Assembly (NCBI GenBank): GCA_951230915.1 | Contig: OX579638.1 | Location: forward strand, 7,086,696 to 7,150,695 | Length of the DNA stretch: 64,000 nucleotides | Direction: 5' to 3' | Origin: Antitrichia curtipendula | Taxonomy: Eukaryota > Streptophyta > Bryopsida > Hypnales > Leucodontaceae | Part shown: positions 25,080 through 37,451 of the stretch, in pieces | Numbering within the stretch: position 1 is the stretch's first letter | Layout: each line of letters opens with the position of its first letter | The notes under the pieces: generated by a model | The model's database searches: none | What the model was told of the DNA's origin: nothing | Seen by the model: the letters and a program-made list of their open reading frames with translations, nothing else | Made by a program: the position numbers and the translations under genes

Positions 25080-27046
25080 CTGACTCGTCCCAAAACGACA
25101 GAACCATAGCGTGGCACAATGCAGGCCAGACGGACGGGCAGCCAGCCTCAGGAAAACCCTGCCCGACAGAATACTTCCTCGTTCACACAGCACCCGCCCT
25201 TCTCCTGCCTGTCTTTCTTGTGATCTGGTCTCCACTCTCCCTCCTGCTCCCGCGCTCCTGCTCCTCCTCCTTCTCCGTCGAACCTTGCTTGTCGGATGGC
25301 TCACTACTGCTCTCCAATGAGTGCGTTGAAGCCGACCTCCTTCTGCGCCATTCGACTCCACCTCTGTACAGTCTGCATCGCTTAAGATAATATTTGGCTT
25401 TCCAGGTACTATCTGAGTCTCCCTGGTCTTGATTTGGGAACTCGTGCTTTCTTCGTGTCCAGTCGGAATGCAATGCTTGCTCCCCAGAGCTAGTTTTGGC
25501 GGGGGCCCCTGTGTTGCGCCAGTGCGGTGCAGCATCCCGGAGCGATTCTTGAAGCGTTCGATTTTCTGCAGGAAATATAATTGCGAGTGACCTTTTTCAT
25601 CCTGCGAATTTGGTAAAGATTCTTAGCTGCGCAAAATGCGTCTAGGAAGAGGGAGGCAGTAGTGATGCAATCTTGGGAGTGAGAGTGATCGAGTGAGACT
25701 TAGACTGTGATGTTGTTTGGAACTACTGCTATTGAACGGATCTTTCCACTCAAAGTGGGCTTAACTCGATGGTATGGTTTGTTTTCAACTTTGATATAGT
25801 CGGTAGCGGCTCAGTGATATTTCTTAGGTAGAGAGTAGACGATTTTGTTTTGAAAGTTCTGTACTCTGTTGTTTTTGTTGTTTTTGTTGAATTCATTCGA
25901 AGCAGTCTGAGAAAACTGTTTCGCATCTAGGTGACCTAATGGGTTCTGTGAGTTGCTTCAGTTTCTTGCAAGTTACGTCTCAAAAATGTGGCCGTCGTGT
26001 AACCACGGTTTCATCCTAAATATTAAGTGCGAGGCCAGGGCTTATTATTCGTTGAGCAAAAGTAGTTATATTCCAGGAATGTGCCTCAAATTTTCCTGAT
26101 GGTCACCTATGTACACATCGCGATTTCAGATTTTATCAGCTTGTGCTTTGATTTTTGTAGATAGCAAGGTTCCTGGAATGTCAATATTGCCAACCTTTCT
26201 GGTCGAGTTCACTGTAATCTTTGTTTCCATGTTCGGTAGGTTGACTTTCTTTGAATTGTTGGCGTCTGCCATAGAAAATGCCACATTCATAAAAATCTCT
26301 ATCCTATCGATGCTTGTGCGCCACGAGCGCATACTGGTTAGCCCTGAAGACTAATTGTATGTGTGCTGATTATTCAGGACTCCAGATTGTGGTATGGATT
26401 GTTTGTGCCCCTTTTGGACTGGTAAAATCTGTGTTCCGCTTGGATCCTTGAGTTTCAGGACTGTTCATCTTGGCACTTATGGGTGTTTGAAATTAGCAAG
26501 TTGAGTCTGGAGCGGTTTAGAAGCAGTATTTGCTCAAAGTGAAGGGCATTTCCAGCAGAAGAGGTACACTCATTTTTCCAACTTTTTGGTGCTCTACTGT
26601 TCAAGGATAAATAATATTTCAATTGTTAAGTTGCATGTCTCTCATATGCAGACTAAAATAAGCCAAAGTTTTGTTGTGAATATTGCACTAGGGGAGTTGA
26701 TTCAGCGGAGGTTTATTTGACTTATCTTTGCGGTCCAGCTCGCCAATTTGAGCTTCCGACCGAATATTCTTCATGTTCAGTTTGTTTCAGTGCAGTAGAA
26801 ACAGGTGGGGATGTTGATTGATGGGTGAAATTTTAATTAGTACTGCTTGTTGCACGAGTGATTTACAATGTCATTTGGTGGTTTTGAATGCCGTGCTTTG
26901 TCTTCCAGATTCCAGAAATAGCGAGTTATTGGCTAATTTCAGTTCAAAATTAGCACGCTGAGGACCCGGTTTCTGTGGATACTCGGGTTCAATAGAATTA
27001 GTTGGTGTGGTTCAGTTTTCACAGTGTTTTTGTAAGAGGGAGTGGC
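25080..27046 (+). promoter_or_regulatory. upstream region and probable 5' leader of the U-box/ARM gene
   Basis: The composition becomes GC-richer at about 25080, with pyrimidine-rich CTCC runs at 25180-25290 on the plus strand. Leader exons and introns probably lie in 25.1-27.0 kb. A minus-strand ORF of 164 codons (25041-25535) is low-complexity Arg/Ser/Glu-rich and most likely a shadow of the CT-rich leader. Confidence 0.5.
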
Positions 27047-29594
27047 ATGGCTGGAACTATTTCCCACACTTTGCATCGGTTACATATTGGGAGAAGGAAA
27101 ACAGGGGATGCGGTAAAGGAGGAGAATGTTCAAGGTTCCTCTGGCCTCGAATTTGCTGGTACAGGAACTGATTCCCCAGCATCAAGCGGCTCGGGCATTA
27201 CAACAAGTGACTCGCCAGGGCCTGTCGCGTTACCCGCGAATTCGACAGATGCTCACGAAGTAGATGAGAAGTCAGAAACTGAAAAAAAAAGCTCGTGGTC
27301 TTTTCACTTTCATAGGTCCAAGAAATCTGCGAAGCAACTCCCGAACGAATTTAAATGCCCAATTTCCAAATGTTTAATGGCCGATCCCGTGATTATAGCG
27401 TCTGGAGAAAGTTACGAACGTTTGTGCATACAGATTTGGCTCCAGCAAGGCAATCGCCACTGCTTTAAGACGGGACAAAGCTTGGATCATCAAAACCTCA
27501 CACCCAATATTGCATTGAGGACTGCTATCCAGACCTGGTGTGCAAAGCACAAGGTATTGAATCCTGAGGTGCCAACTATTCAACACGCAACTCAATCGGT
27601 GGAGGGTGTTGTCCGGACAACATTTATAAGTGACGGTAGTGATCCCCCGACTCCTACACGCTCTGTCGACAATGGTAGACCTGGATTTAGTAGCGATCCA
27701 GCAAGACCTGGATTTGGAAATGGCGATGTACTAGATGGCGATACTCGGAGTGCTGGCAACAGTGGGACCTATGGACTGAGTTATGATGCCAGGAGTGCTG
27801 GCAACAGTGGGTCCTATGGACTGAGTTATGATGGCCGGAGTCCTGGTAATAGTGGGGGGTTTAACCAAAAAGAAGACCATTATTCGAGCCAGGGGAGTCA
27901 AGGTGATGAGGTGGGGCCAACTGAGCGTGCTGGCCAGCCCACATGGTCATTACCAAGAGGAGCTGCACAAGATGGACCTCTTTGGAACAGGAGACCACAA
28001 GCTTCTCACTCTCGAATGAAATCTTCGGAGTCAAGAGAATCCTCTCGCGACTTTGATAGGGGTCCGTCGTCGGCTGAATACACTGGAAGTTCGGGCAATG
28101 GGAGATCTTGGCATGGGTCCACTGATCATGGTATCGATAGCAGTGAGTGGCCTTCTTCCACAAGTGGTCACGCTCCTCGGTACGTCCATTCAGCTTCGGC
28201 GAGCACGCTCAGAGAAGACGTGGAAGCTTTTCACGGACGTGGCCGAACCCCCCTACCCTTACAGACGACTCCCTCATCGTATGTGAGGGACAGAAGCGAA
28301 GCCCCGGGACAAATTCAGGAAGGTGATGGTATTGAGGGCGAGCTTATTTATAAGTTACAGCATCCTCAGCCGTTGGAACAGGAGGAAGCTGCAGCCGAAA
28401 TTAGACGGCTCACGCGAAATACGGAACCTGGTATAGATTATAGACTTGCGCTTTGTACACCCGGCCTTTTAGCTGCATTGTTACCCCTGCTACAGTCGCA
28501 ATATGTGAATGTGCAAATCAATGCCGTTGCTGCAATGATGAACTTGTCCATCGCAAATGAAAACAAGATCAAAATTGCACGAGCTGGAGTGGTGCCTAGC
28601 CTCATTGAACTTCTCAAGGGACGTTCAGATGCTACTCAAGAACACTCTGCAGGCGCACTGTTCAGCCTTGCCTTGAACGATGAGAACAAGATGGCCATTG
28701 GTGTGCTAGGTGCCATTCCTCCTTTGATTCATGTCTTGCAGAGTGGACCTCCTGGAGCTCAGAGGGATGCCGCAATGGCATTGTATCACTTGTCTTTTGC
28801 CCATATCAACAGGAGCAAGCTCATTAAGGCGGGTGCAGTTCCAATATTGTTGCAGCTCGTGCAAGAAGAATCATCGGATTTAGTGAGCAGGGCCCTTTTG
28901 ATACTTTCCAACTTGGCCGCAACCCAGGAGGGTCGTTCCGCAATCAGCGAGGGGCATGGGGTTTCTGTTTTTGTTCGCCTTCTGAGTGCAGGGATAGGAT
29001 CGGTTGGTCCAGGTGCAGGTATGCCTAAATTCTGTCCTCGTTTAGGGATTCAGGAGTAGGAAAAAGAAAAGAGAAGTTGTTTTATAGGCTTCCTCAAGTG
29101 CTTGCCAATCGTATTTCCAGCGTGTCTAGTCCTATCAATCATCAGAATCAACTTAATATGCTTCGCTGTTATTTAGTTGTTGTTGGCCATGTATGTTGTA
29201 CGTTATGTTATTAAGTTATTTGCTAATCCGCATATTTTCAGCAGACGGTGATTCAGATTCTTCGAGTAGAGGGGGATCAGTCGACTGGGCTTCTGTACGA
29301 GAGCATGCTGCTGCTGCCCTTCTTCAACTCGCCAACCAAAATCTTCGCTTCAAGGGACAGGCATTGCAGGCCGGCGCTGTGGAACCTCTAGTGGCTCTGC
29401 AAGAGCACGGAACGCAACGTGCTAGGGATAAAGCCACTGCATTGCTCAACATAGTACGGAATAACAAACCAAGTGGTGAAGGTGAGGCTCTCTATATGCG
29501 CGCTTCGTACCAGCGTAGAGGTCCAAGGGGTGGCGACGGTCACAGCGGTGGCGACTATTCAGCTAGCCAAAGGCCCGATTCTGCTCAATTCTGA
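27047..29594 (+). CDS. U-box and ARM-repeat E3 ubiquitin ligase (PUB family)
   Basis: Two exons, 27047-29018 and 29242-29594 (stop TGA), join in frame to encode 774 residues. The ATG at 27047 (MAGTISHTLHRL) is the first in the open frame; upstream codons lack an ATG. The N-terminus is Ser-rich and basic. The U-box is at about residues 99-172 (PNEFKCPISKCLMADPVI ... SYERLCIQIWL ... TPNIALRTAI). A low-complexity linker follows, with three ~17-residue repeats of the SAGNSGSYGLSYD type near residues 230-270. ARM repeats run from about 430 to the C-terminal region (VNVQINAVAAMMNLS, GVVPSLIELLKG, GAIPPLIHVLQSG). Plant PUB-ARM proteins transfer ubiquitin from an E2 through the U-box and bind substrates through ARM repeats. 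The layout resembles the PUB38-41 group; that subgroup call is tentative. Exon 2 has tandem acceptors (TTTTCAGCAG), so one Ala can be in or out. Confidence 0.92.
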
Positions 29595-30150
29595 GACGGT
29601 AGTTCAAAGATAATCATGGTTTTTAATTTGCCATTTAAGGTTAGCCTATCTTTAGTTCTTTCATGCAGAATGCCTCACTGTGGTTTTCTGAAGAAATGTC
29701 AATGCTGCATTGCTCGTTTATTGGCAGTGTTTTCCTGTCTCGTGTTTATAGAAAGATTTACTCCAGTGTTAGGAGCTGAAAGTTGACTGTTCGAATCTCC
29801 GATGTATGTCATATCTGCCGCTACACTAAGGACGCTGCGGACCAGAGTGGTCCAGAGTGGTCCGATGGATGACTTCACTGTCAAAGAAAAATAAAATGCA
29901 CCTATTGGTCATTGCGCCCCAGCTTGAAAATCGTGGTGCCTCGCACCTTGAATTGTAGTCTGGAGAAGGTCCCGTCTACAATGCGTCGGACCCAAGTTCC
30001 CTGGAAAGGGATGTCATCGAGGGTCAGTGAAGTCAAAGAAAAATAGAATGCACCTATTGGTTCAATAATGAGAGTATTTTGGTGACTTCCTTGGTCATGG
30101 GGATTGTGTCCTTCCAGGGCTAACTTCTTAGTTCAATTGGTAATCCTAGC
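29595..30150 (+). other. 3' flank of the U-box gene with a ~37-bp direct repeat
   Basis: Probably holds the 3' UTR; an AATAAA lies at 29890-29895. The block 'GTCAAAGAAAAATA(A/G)AATG' followed by 'CACCTATTGGT' occurs at about 29879-29912 and 30031-30063, some 150 bp apart. The GTGGTCC motif is also repeated near 29847-29862. No gene. Confidence 0.5.
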
Positions 30151-30597
30151 TTAACCCTTAAATGCTGAGCTAGTCATTGTAGAAATGATTTGTTTGGGTA
30201 TTGTGTGAATTGTTGGTCTAACAAAATGAAAAAACACTCATTGGAAGTTAAACTAATGTAAAAGACCTTCCCTTTTCCTACAAATTTTGGAGGATGAATA
30301 GTTGTGCTTCTATCTTCTATGGAGAAATTCTTTGTCATTCATTGGCCAGAACACATCCTTAGTGTCATTTATGGGTTAGATGTCGAGGATGACATTTGGC
30401 ATTTGATGGATAACAAAGAATCTTTCTGGTAGGATAGAAGTGCAACTATTCATCTTTAGAATTTTGTTGTGAAAAGGGGAGGTCTTCTACAATAGTTTGA
30501 CTTGCAATGGATACTTTTGCAATTTTTAAGCGAATGATTCATGCGGTAACCAAAGGGATGATTTCCACGATCACCAATCCGTCCTTTTAAGGGTTAA
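30151..30597. mobile_element. TTAA-bounded foldback element (447 bp)
   Basis: Starts TTAACCCTTAAA and ends TTTTAAGGGTTAA. The two halves are inverted relatives of each other. 'ggatgaatagttgtgcttct' in the left half faces the inverse of 'agaagtgcaactattcatc' in the right half, so most of the element can fold on itself. Each half resembles the shorter elements at 54223 and 59192. Confidence 0.75.
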
Positions 30598-30617
30598 TTG
30601 GTAAACTTAAAAAGGGT

Positions 30618-31285
30618 AGGTTCATGACCATTGATTTCAAGCCTCATTGTCTAAATGTTTGTTTGCTTCCATTTTGCAATTGGATATGAATGAAAATTTT
30701 TATATTTATATTTTAGAGATGAAGTCATTAAATTTTTTATTTGGGGGGGGGGGGATTTTGAAATTGTTGTAAATTTTTTAAGCAAAATAATGAAGAAATT
30801 TCATATCAAATATTAAATATATTCAAAAAAATTGAAATTTTTACTGTAGATATATATTATATTGCATAGCATCATGGTGTAAATCAAAGTTTATTGTGTT
30901 ACTCTAAAATTTAAAAAAATCAACAAACCATAGTTATAGGTGTAGAGTTCATATAATTCTAAATGATTGAAATTTTGGAATTTTTCAAAATTTTCAATTG
31001 GAGTAAAAATTGCACTTGATTAGCTAAAATATGAATTCTAAAAAATCCTAAAAACATCATTTTTATAATTGAAATTTATATTAAGAATAATAGTCAAAAT
31101 GTCAAAAGTACACTACAAGGGTGATTTGTGGATTCAACATCTTCTTTAGAAAGTCAATATTTATACTATAATGAGGGAGTTTGCAATATTGTTCATTGAA
31201 AATGTATTTGAGCAACTTCCAAAAAAATATTGGATGAAATTTTATTCTTTTTTATCTTGTAGTCTTAAGTGAAGTCTTTTAAATG
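30618..31285. repeat. dispersed ~690-bp repeat, copy 2 (uninterrupted)
   Basis: Collinear with 20232-21655 minus its insertion, in direct orientation and about 10.4 kb away. Includes a run of 12 G near 30745. The two copies flank the U-box gene, but nothing suggests they are LTRs of one element (no primer-binding site, no pol-like coding). Confidence 0.7.
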
Positions 31286-31362
31286 GATGCGAAGTTTTTG
31301 AAGTCTACTTTAGTTATTTGTACAAAATCCTTATACTTTATATGTTCCCATACTGTGACTAT

Positions 31363-32295
31363 TTAACCCCTAAAGTTCCATGACTATGTTTTCACCGAAA
31401 ACGATCAAAAATTGCCATTTTTAGTACAAGTATCAAATTTTTGAAAAAAAAACTTTTTTTGACACATATAATTGTATGATCTTGTAGTATACTGACTTTA
31501 GAACATGTGGTAAAATTTTCAGAAATTTCCACCGTGTGGATTGCAAGATATAAGCATTCAAAATCACTGAAATCGTTTTTTTGTCCTTGCAAAAAAACAG
31601 GCAGCTGCACTTCAGAAGCTCACTTTTTTATGAAAAAATGTCCAAAATGGTGGTGCTTCTTTGGATTCTTTTTTCTAGACAAGTTGGCTACATGCTTAAA
31701 AAATTCACATCATTTGGAGTAGTACAACATATAAGAAAAAAATAGTAAGTAGAATAAAGTAGAAAATGATTTAAAATACAAAATTGTTAAGAATTTAGAT
31801 ATAGGATTGGAAAATGCCAATCCCAATGGTCAAAATGTTGTAATAAACAATCTACATCCTATGATTATATTTTTTTCAAAAATATTGAAAATTGAGTAAG
31901 ATAAAGGACTTCAAAGTTTACTTTAGAGTAGAGAATCCATAACTGCTTGCAAACTAAAACTCCTCATAACTTTTGACTCATTAGTCAAAATGGAATGTTT
32001 AAAAGATTTCCATGTATATATAGCTCTAGAAAACCAATTTCATATTTTTTGTTTTTGAAAAAAGTGATTTTTTTAAATTTGTCCGGATTGCCTAATCGAG
32101 AAAAACAGTAACATATTAGGCCATAAGTTTTGACTCGTATTTCCAAATGTCATGAAATTTAGTGCATATAAAAGATATTCCTTGCACACAACTTCTATTA
32201 AAATTGCAGCCAAAAATATGAAAATCTCCAATCACGAGTACCTGTCCAAAATTTCTATACTGTCAAAAAATGTATGCTGGTCCTTTAGAGGTTAA
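31363..32295 (+). mobile_element. TTAA-bounded ~0.93-kb element, copy b
   Basis: TTAACCCCTAAAG at the left and CCTTTAGAGGTTAA at the right. Belongs with copies c and g: it has 'ggcagctgcacttca' and a right part with 'ttttgactcgtatttccaaa' instead of the 'gcccgggctgcccgcc' version. Confidence 0.85.
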
Positions 32296-32539
32296 GCATC
32301 AAAAATCCAATTTTGAAACTAAAATAATAATGATTTTTCTATTGAAGATTTTGTACAGGGTTTCCATAACAAATCTTAATGTTTAGTGTTAGACAGACTC
32401 TTGGGGAGAGATTCAAATACATTAGATCTATCAAGTGAACCAAGAATTCAAACTATCTAAGTAACTTTTGGTTGTAAAATTTTTGGAATGATCATCCATG
32501 AACCTACAATTAGAAGGGTAGATTATAGCTGGTTTAGTA

Positions 32540-33705
32540 GATTGGCGCATCCCCTCAATACCCCACCTACCTCTAATGATTTGACATCAACTTTGAAGAA
32601 ATATAAAAGCATGTTTAACCCCTAAAGGACCAGCCTGCAGAATTTGGCAACATAAAAAAATTGGGCACGTACATGTGGCCAGAGATTTACAAGTTTGAGG
32701 CTGAAATTTTAATAGAAGTTGTGGACGAGGAGTACCTTTCATTTGAACTAAATTTTATGACATTTGGAAATACGAGTCAAAAGTTATGGCCTAATATGTT
32801 ACTTTTTTTCTCAGCCGGGCAGTTAGGTCAGATCAGAAAAAATCACTTTTTTCAGAAACAAAAATTTGAAACTGGTTTTCCAGAGCTATCTATACGTGGA
32901 AAGCTTTTAATCATTCCATTTTGACCAATGAGTCAAAAGTTATGAGGAGTTTTAGTTTGCGGGCAGTTTTGGAATCTCTACTCTAAAATAAACTTTGAAG
33001 TCTTTTATCTTACTCAATTTTCAATATTTTTTGAAAAACATAAAATCATAGGATGTAGATTGTTTAATACAACATTTCAACCATTGGGATTGGAATTTTT
33101 CAATTTCATATCTAAATTCTTAACAATTTAGTATTTTGAATCATTCTCTACTTCATTCTACTTACTATTTTTTTCCTATATGTTATACAATTCCAAATGA
33201 TGTGAAATTTTTCAAGCATGTAGCCAACTTGTTTAGGAAAAACAATCCAAAGAAGCACCACCATTTTGGACATTTTTTCATAGAAAAGTGAGCTTTTGAA
33301 GTGCAGCTGCCCGGTTTTTTGCAGGGGTCAAAAAATGATTTCAGTGATTTTGAATGCTTATATCTTGCAATCCACGTGGTGGAAATTTCTGAAATTTTTA
33401 CCACATATTCTCAAGTCAGCATACTACAAGATCCTACGATTACATGAGTCAAAAAAAAGTTTTTTTCAAAAATTTGGTACTTGTACTAAAAACGGCAGTT
33501 CTTGAGCGTTTTCAGTGAAAACATAGTCACAGAACTTTAGGGGTTAAAACTAAAAAATGTTGGCAGATGCTACTCTAGATGTTGTTGAAACCCTATCCCA
33601 ATGATAATTTAACATTGACTTTGAGGACATAAAAAAACTTATTTGAAAATAGAAGAACGTTGGTAGATGCTATAGTAGGTGTTGTTGAAACCCTGCCCCC
33701 AAAAG
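32540..33705. repeat. ~103-bp tandem duplication split by TTAA element copy c
   Basis: 'gttggcagatgctactctag' with 'gttgttgaaaccct' (33557-33597) and 'gttggtagatgctatagtag' with 'gttgttgaaaccct' (about 33659-33700) are tandem units. The preceding 'ttgacatcaactttgaag' (32581) and 'ttaacattgactttgagg' (33609) are also matching. Copy c sits inside the first unit. Confidence 0.6.
32615..33547 (-). mobile_element. TTAA-bounded ~0.93-kb element, copy c (inverted)
   Basis: Bounded by TTAACCCCTAAAGG and CTTTAGGGGTTAA, and inverted relative to all other full copies (for instance 'gtgcagctgcccggttttt'). It faces copy b across a 319-bp spacer, so the pair forms a long inverted repeat. Confidence 0.85.
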
Positions 33706-35134
33706 TTACCATTGATAAATTATTTAATGTTTTAGATCATTTTTATTTGGCAAAGTATTTAATGTGTTATTTGTTGATTCCATTACTACATTTCTAATCA
33801 TCAACAACAATACATTGCTTGAAGTAACCATGAAGTGTTTAACATGTACTAGAAGGATAATGAATATTGAGGGTTGTAGTCTTCATCCAAATAATATTAA
33901 AGTAAGGAAAGATTCAACATAAATTATAGAATACAATATCAAAAAGAAGAAATAATGTCTCAATCCTCATTCTAAGGAGCGCCCGTGCTACCTTGTTGAG
34001 CAAGAAAGACACTGGGAGTGGTTCCCTAAGCCTTGCAGGAAATAAGGTGTAAGAAATTGGGAGTCTCGACCAAACAAGGTGCTATAGTACTTTTGTTGGA
34101 ACAAATTGAATGACATGCCATACATTTTTGGAAAGCTTGTGAGAAGATGCGTCCATAGATTTTTTAAATGCGGGACCAAGTTGAGAGCCAAAAGTTATGG
34201 CCCCTCAAAGTTGATAGTGCCCTGGTCATGACCCGAGGTGTAGGATGTAAAGAGTAGAAGTTTTGAGATGATTCTTTAGGCCAAAAAGGTCATGCCGCAT
34301 ATCTTTGTAAAGATAATGAATTAAGATTTTCAGATTAATAAATATCATGAGGAGATAGGCTATTAGCTAAAAAGTTATGGGGATCCAAAGAGGGTAGAGT
34401 CCTAGAGAACTACACTCTCGAGGGACTTGGATTCTTGGAGAGCCACTAACTTCCTCAATATTTATTGCATTTGAAGAAATGAACAGTGCACAATAATCTA
34501 CACAAAGAGTAGATCATGAAATTAGGCTTGCACTCTATATTTGGAGTCCAAAGCAAAAAAATTATCCCAATGAAAGATCATGAGTCTTTTGAGACCTTGT
34601 TTTGAAGAAAAGACATGAGATTAAGTGGTCTTCTAAGATGGGGGGACTTGGATGTCCCGGGGATTTCTAGGATGGAGGGGATACTAAATACCACAAAGAA
34701 TACTATGAGGAAGGTTGGTCTCCCTCCTCCTTCTTGAATGGTGCCATGGTGAGCAGTTGTGGCCACAAGCAATGGATTTGTGTTGGAGCCTTACCGCTAC
34801 CTTTGTGCCACCATGAAGTGCTTGTGCACTCCTTGATACCGTTTGAGTGATGTTCCACTCCACATTAGACCATTGTAGGAGTCATGATTGATGAGTCCCA
34901 ATTAGTGAGTCCGAAGATGAGTCCCAAAATGAGATTGTTGGACCTAGTGGGGAGTTGGATCCCACTTAAAGGCGGTTAGCACTGGTGTGGAGTAGTGCCG
35001 CCACTAAGTGCTTGGACATCAAATGACATGCTCAGTATTTTGTGGGAGTTAAGTGATAGGAGTTAAGTGGTGAAAATTACATAAGAATGGAGAATCCAAT
35101 GACTAGATTGGAAATATAATATTGCAAGTGCATG
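33706..35134. other. no gene seen; unclassified moderately GC-rich sequence
   Basis: 33960-35080 is less AT-rich than its surroundings and looks like decayed repeat sequence, but I found no protease, reverse transcriptase, integrase or transposase motif and no paired long terminal repeats. Confidence 0.4.
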
Positions 35135-35350
35135 CACTAGAAGAAACCCATGTTTTTTTTACATGCCTAGTATTTTTATGACAAATTTTTTTGGACATCT
35201 ATTTTGACACCTAGCTGTTTTTATGTCAACGATAACATCCAATGAACATCATAAACAACATAAAAACAACTAGATGTCAAAATAGATATCCAAAAAAATC
35301 CGTCATAAAAATATTGGGCATGTAAAAAAAAACATGGGTTTCTTCTAGTG
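35135..35350. mobile_element. CACTA-type foldback MITE (216 bp)
   Basis: Starts CACTAGAAGAAACCCATG and ends CATGGGTTTCTTCTAGTG. The arms pair almost to the centre (for example 'tatttttatgac' with 'gtcataaaaata'), so the whole element folds. The flanks ATG and GTG are an imperfect 3-bp duplication. CACTA ends with a TCTTCTAGTG terminus are characteristic of the En/Spm superfamily. Confidence 0.8.
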
Positions 35351-37451
35351 GTGACATGTATAGTGTTAAAAGATCGTGATTCTTGGTATCACTATGGATT
35401 AAGTACTATAAGAAGCATTATGGGTGAGCTCATGGTGGTAAGTGTCACTAAAGGGCACAACAAATGACGCACCAAACAAATGAATAATATTGATATATTG
35501 GACTTCTACATATTTGATAATTAATTTTAGAAGTATCATTTTGACTTCTAATTTTAATAATACAACTATCTTCTACTACTATCTTCAATGCAATTTTCAT
35601 AATTTTATCAATTTTAATTTCTTTATATTTTATATTTGGTTGCAATGAATTATAAATTTAAAACCTAACAATATTTTGAGGTCATTTACTGTTTTTTTAT
35701 TAGTTCTTTTATTTAAATGATATTCATTGTTATTTATATGAACTAGTCTTTGTTTATGATAGGGACGTTACAGACTATTAATTTCTTTTACATTTAAAAA
35801 CTTCAATTTTGATGCATACTAATGATTGTTGACACCAATCGAAACATATTTTTAAAATTTTGAGTAAAAATTTGTAGGATGCTTTTATTAAAATAACTAT
35901 TGTTTAAGATTTATGTCCAATGTTATCTATTTATACTAAATCATTTGGATTTGATTCACTTTAATTATGGTACAGTTCATCAAAAAAAGCCAACTGAATC
36001 TATAGATGGACTTAATGACCTTATTTTTAATTATTTTGTGACATAATATCAATTGATCCATTTCTCATCCAATCTTGTCTTTTCATGTCTTCTTTATCTT
36101 TTGTATAAGCATTTCAAAATTAAAATGTTTTTTTAATATTCATAGTTCTATAGTTTAGTGAATCCGTATTTTAGCTATCATTAGCTTTTACACTTTCAGC
36201 ATTGGCTATTAGATTATTGGGATAAATTTTAAATATATTCTTCATATTATAGATATTTACAAGTAATCAAAATGTTGAAATACCCCTATTCTACCTACAA
36301 TTCTAAATGTCCTAGAAAAAAACAAATTTTAACGTTCTGGTTTTTAATAAATCAACAATAGAAAAATTAAAAATAGATAAAAATTGTCCATTTGTGAGGA
36401 CTTTATGGTGATGAGATTTTACCAAAAAAATGAACTTGAAACCATCTTCGATGTTCAAAAGTGTGTGCCATGGAGACTCTTTTTTTGCCTATTTGGATGA
36501 ACATGGAGAACATAAAATAATGTATTTTTTAATGCCCTTCATATGGAATAAGCCCCACTAGTGTAGGAATAGACCACCAAAATTTAACTATAGTATATTA
36601 ATTATGGGTAGTCCTCAATACCAAAAACTAAAAATTCCAAAAGTGGGATAAATTGGAGAAGTTGAATTTTAAATATAAAATGATTTAAATTTTTTTTTTG
36701 AAGAATATGGATACGATTAAAATCAAAACATCTAAAAATATATCTTTTATTTTGGCATTGGGATTAAAATTCAAAGATTATAGTAGAAGACAAAATCAAT
36801 TTAGCAAAATCTTGCCAAAATTGTTTGGTCTTTCTTGCAATCACCCTAAAATAGTGTATCAAAAGAACAAAGCATAAATAGATTATTGATTCACCTAAAC
36901 TTTTAAAGTTGTGGCATGTTATGTATGGGCGCTTTGTTCCTACTTTTAGAATAACGTGAACACAACTGAATTTGAAATGACTTTGTTGAACAAAAATCCT
37001 AATGGATGTCTAAAATGTGTAATCCAATTACGCCTTCCAAGCAATGGATCTTTATTGTTGTTTTCTACTTTGAACTTTCTTAGTTGCAAATGCTAACCAA
37101 ATAAAGAAGAATTAGTAATTATGGCTTATTTTGGTTATGACAACCAAAACTAAAAATCAATAAAGGTTAGTCAAGCAAGAAAGTTAAGTAGCCTAAGTTG
37201 TAGAGCTTGTTTTTCCCTTTCCCAAATGATTAAAAAAACTAAATTTGACCAAATTCTCCAAAAGATATTTGTGGATGAAGTTTGATCCTAAAACTAACCT
37301 CTAAGACTTCATTTCTAATGTTCTAACTATTGGAATTCACTTTTGATTTGGGAAAGTTTGTGGACTTTCATCCAAAATTATTCCAATTCAAGTCAAAACT
37401 TCATCCTGCTCTATCTCTTTTACTCTATTTCCTTCACTGTAAGGTTGTTTT
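35351..37451. other. no gene seen, AT-rich
   Basis: AT-rich throughout with stops in all frames; the longest ORF is below 70 codons. The string 'TTTCTTGCAATCACCC' near 36830-36846 resembles the right end of the 20894-21625 element, but I found no matching left end. Confidence 0.4.

Noticed and set aside
25041..25535. 164-codon minus-strand ORF upstream of the U-box gene
   Set aside because: Low-complexity Arg/Ser/Glu-rich translation of a CT-rich leader, with no domain or splice evidence. It also runs into a TTAA-element terminus.
20232..31285. The two ~690-bp direct repeats as LTRs of one retrotransposon spanning the U-box gene
   Set aside because: No gag-pol coding, primer-binding site or polypurine tract was seen, and the interval contains an ordinary gene. 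Dispersed repeat copies are simpler.
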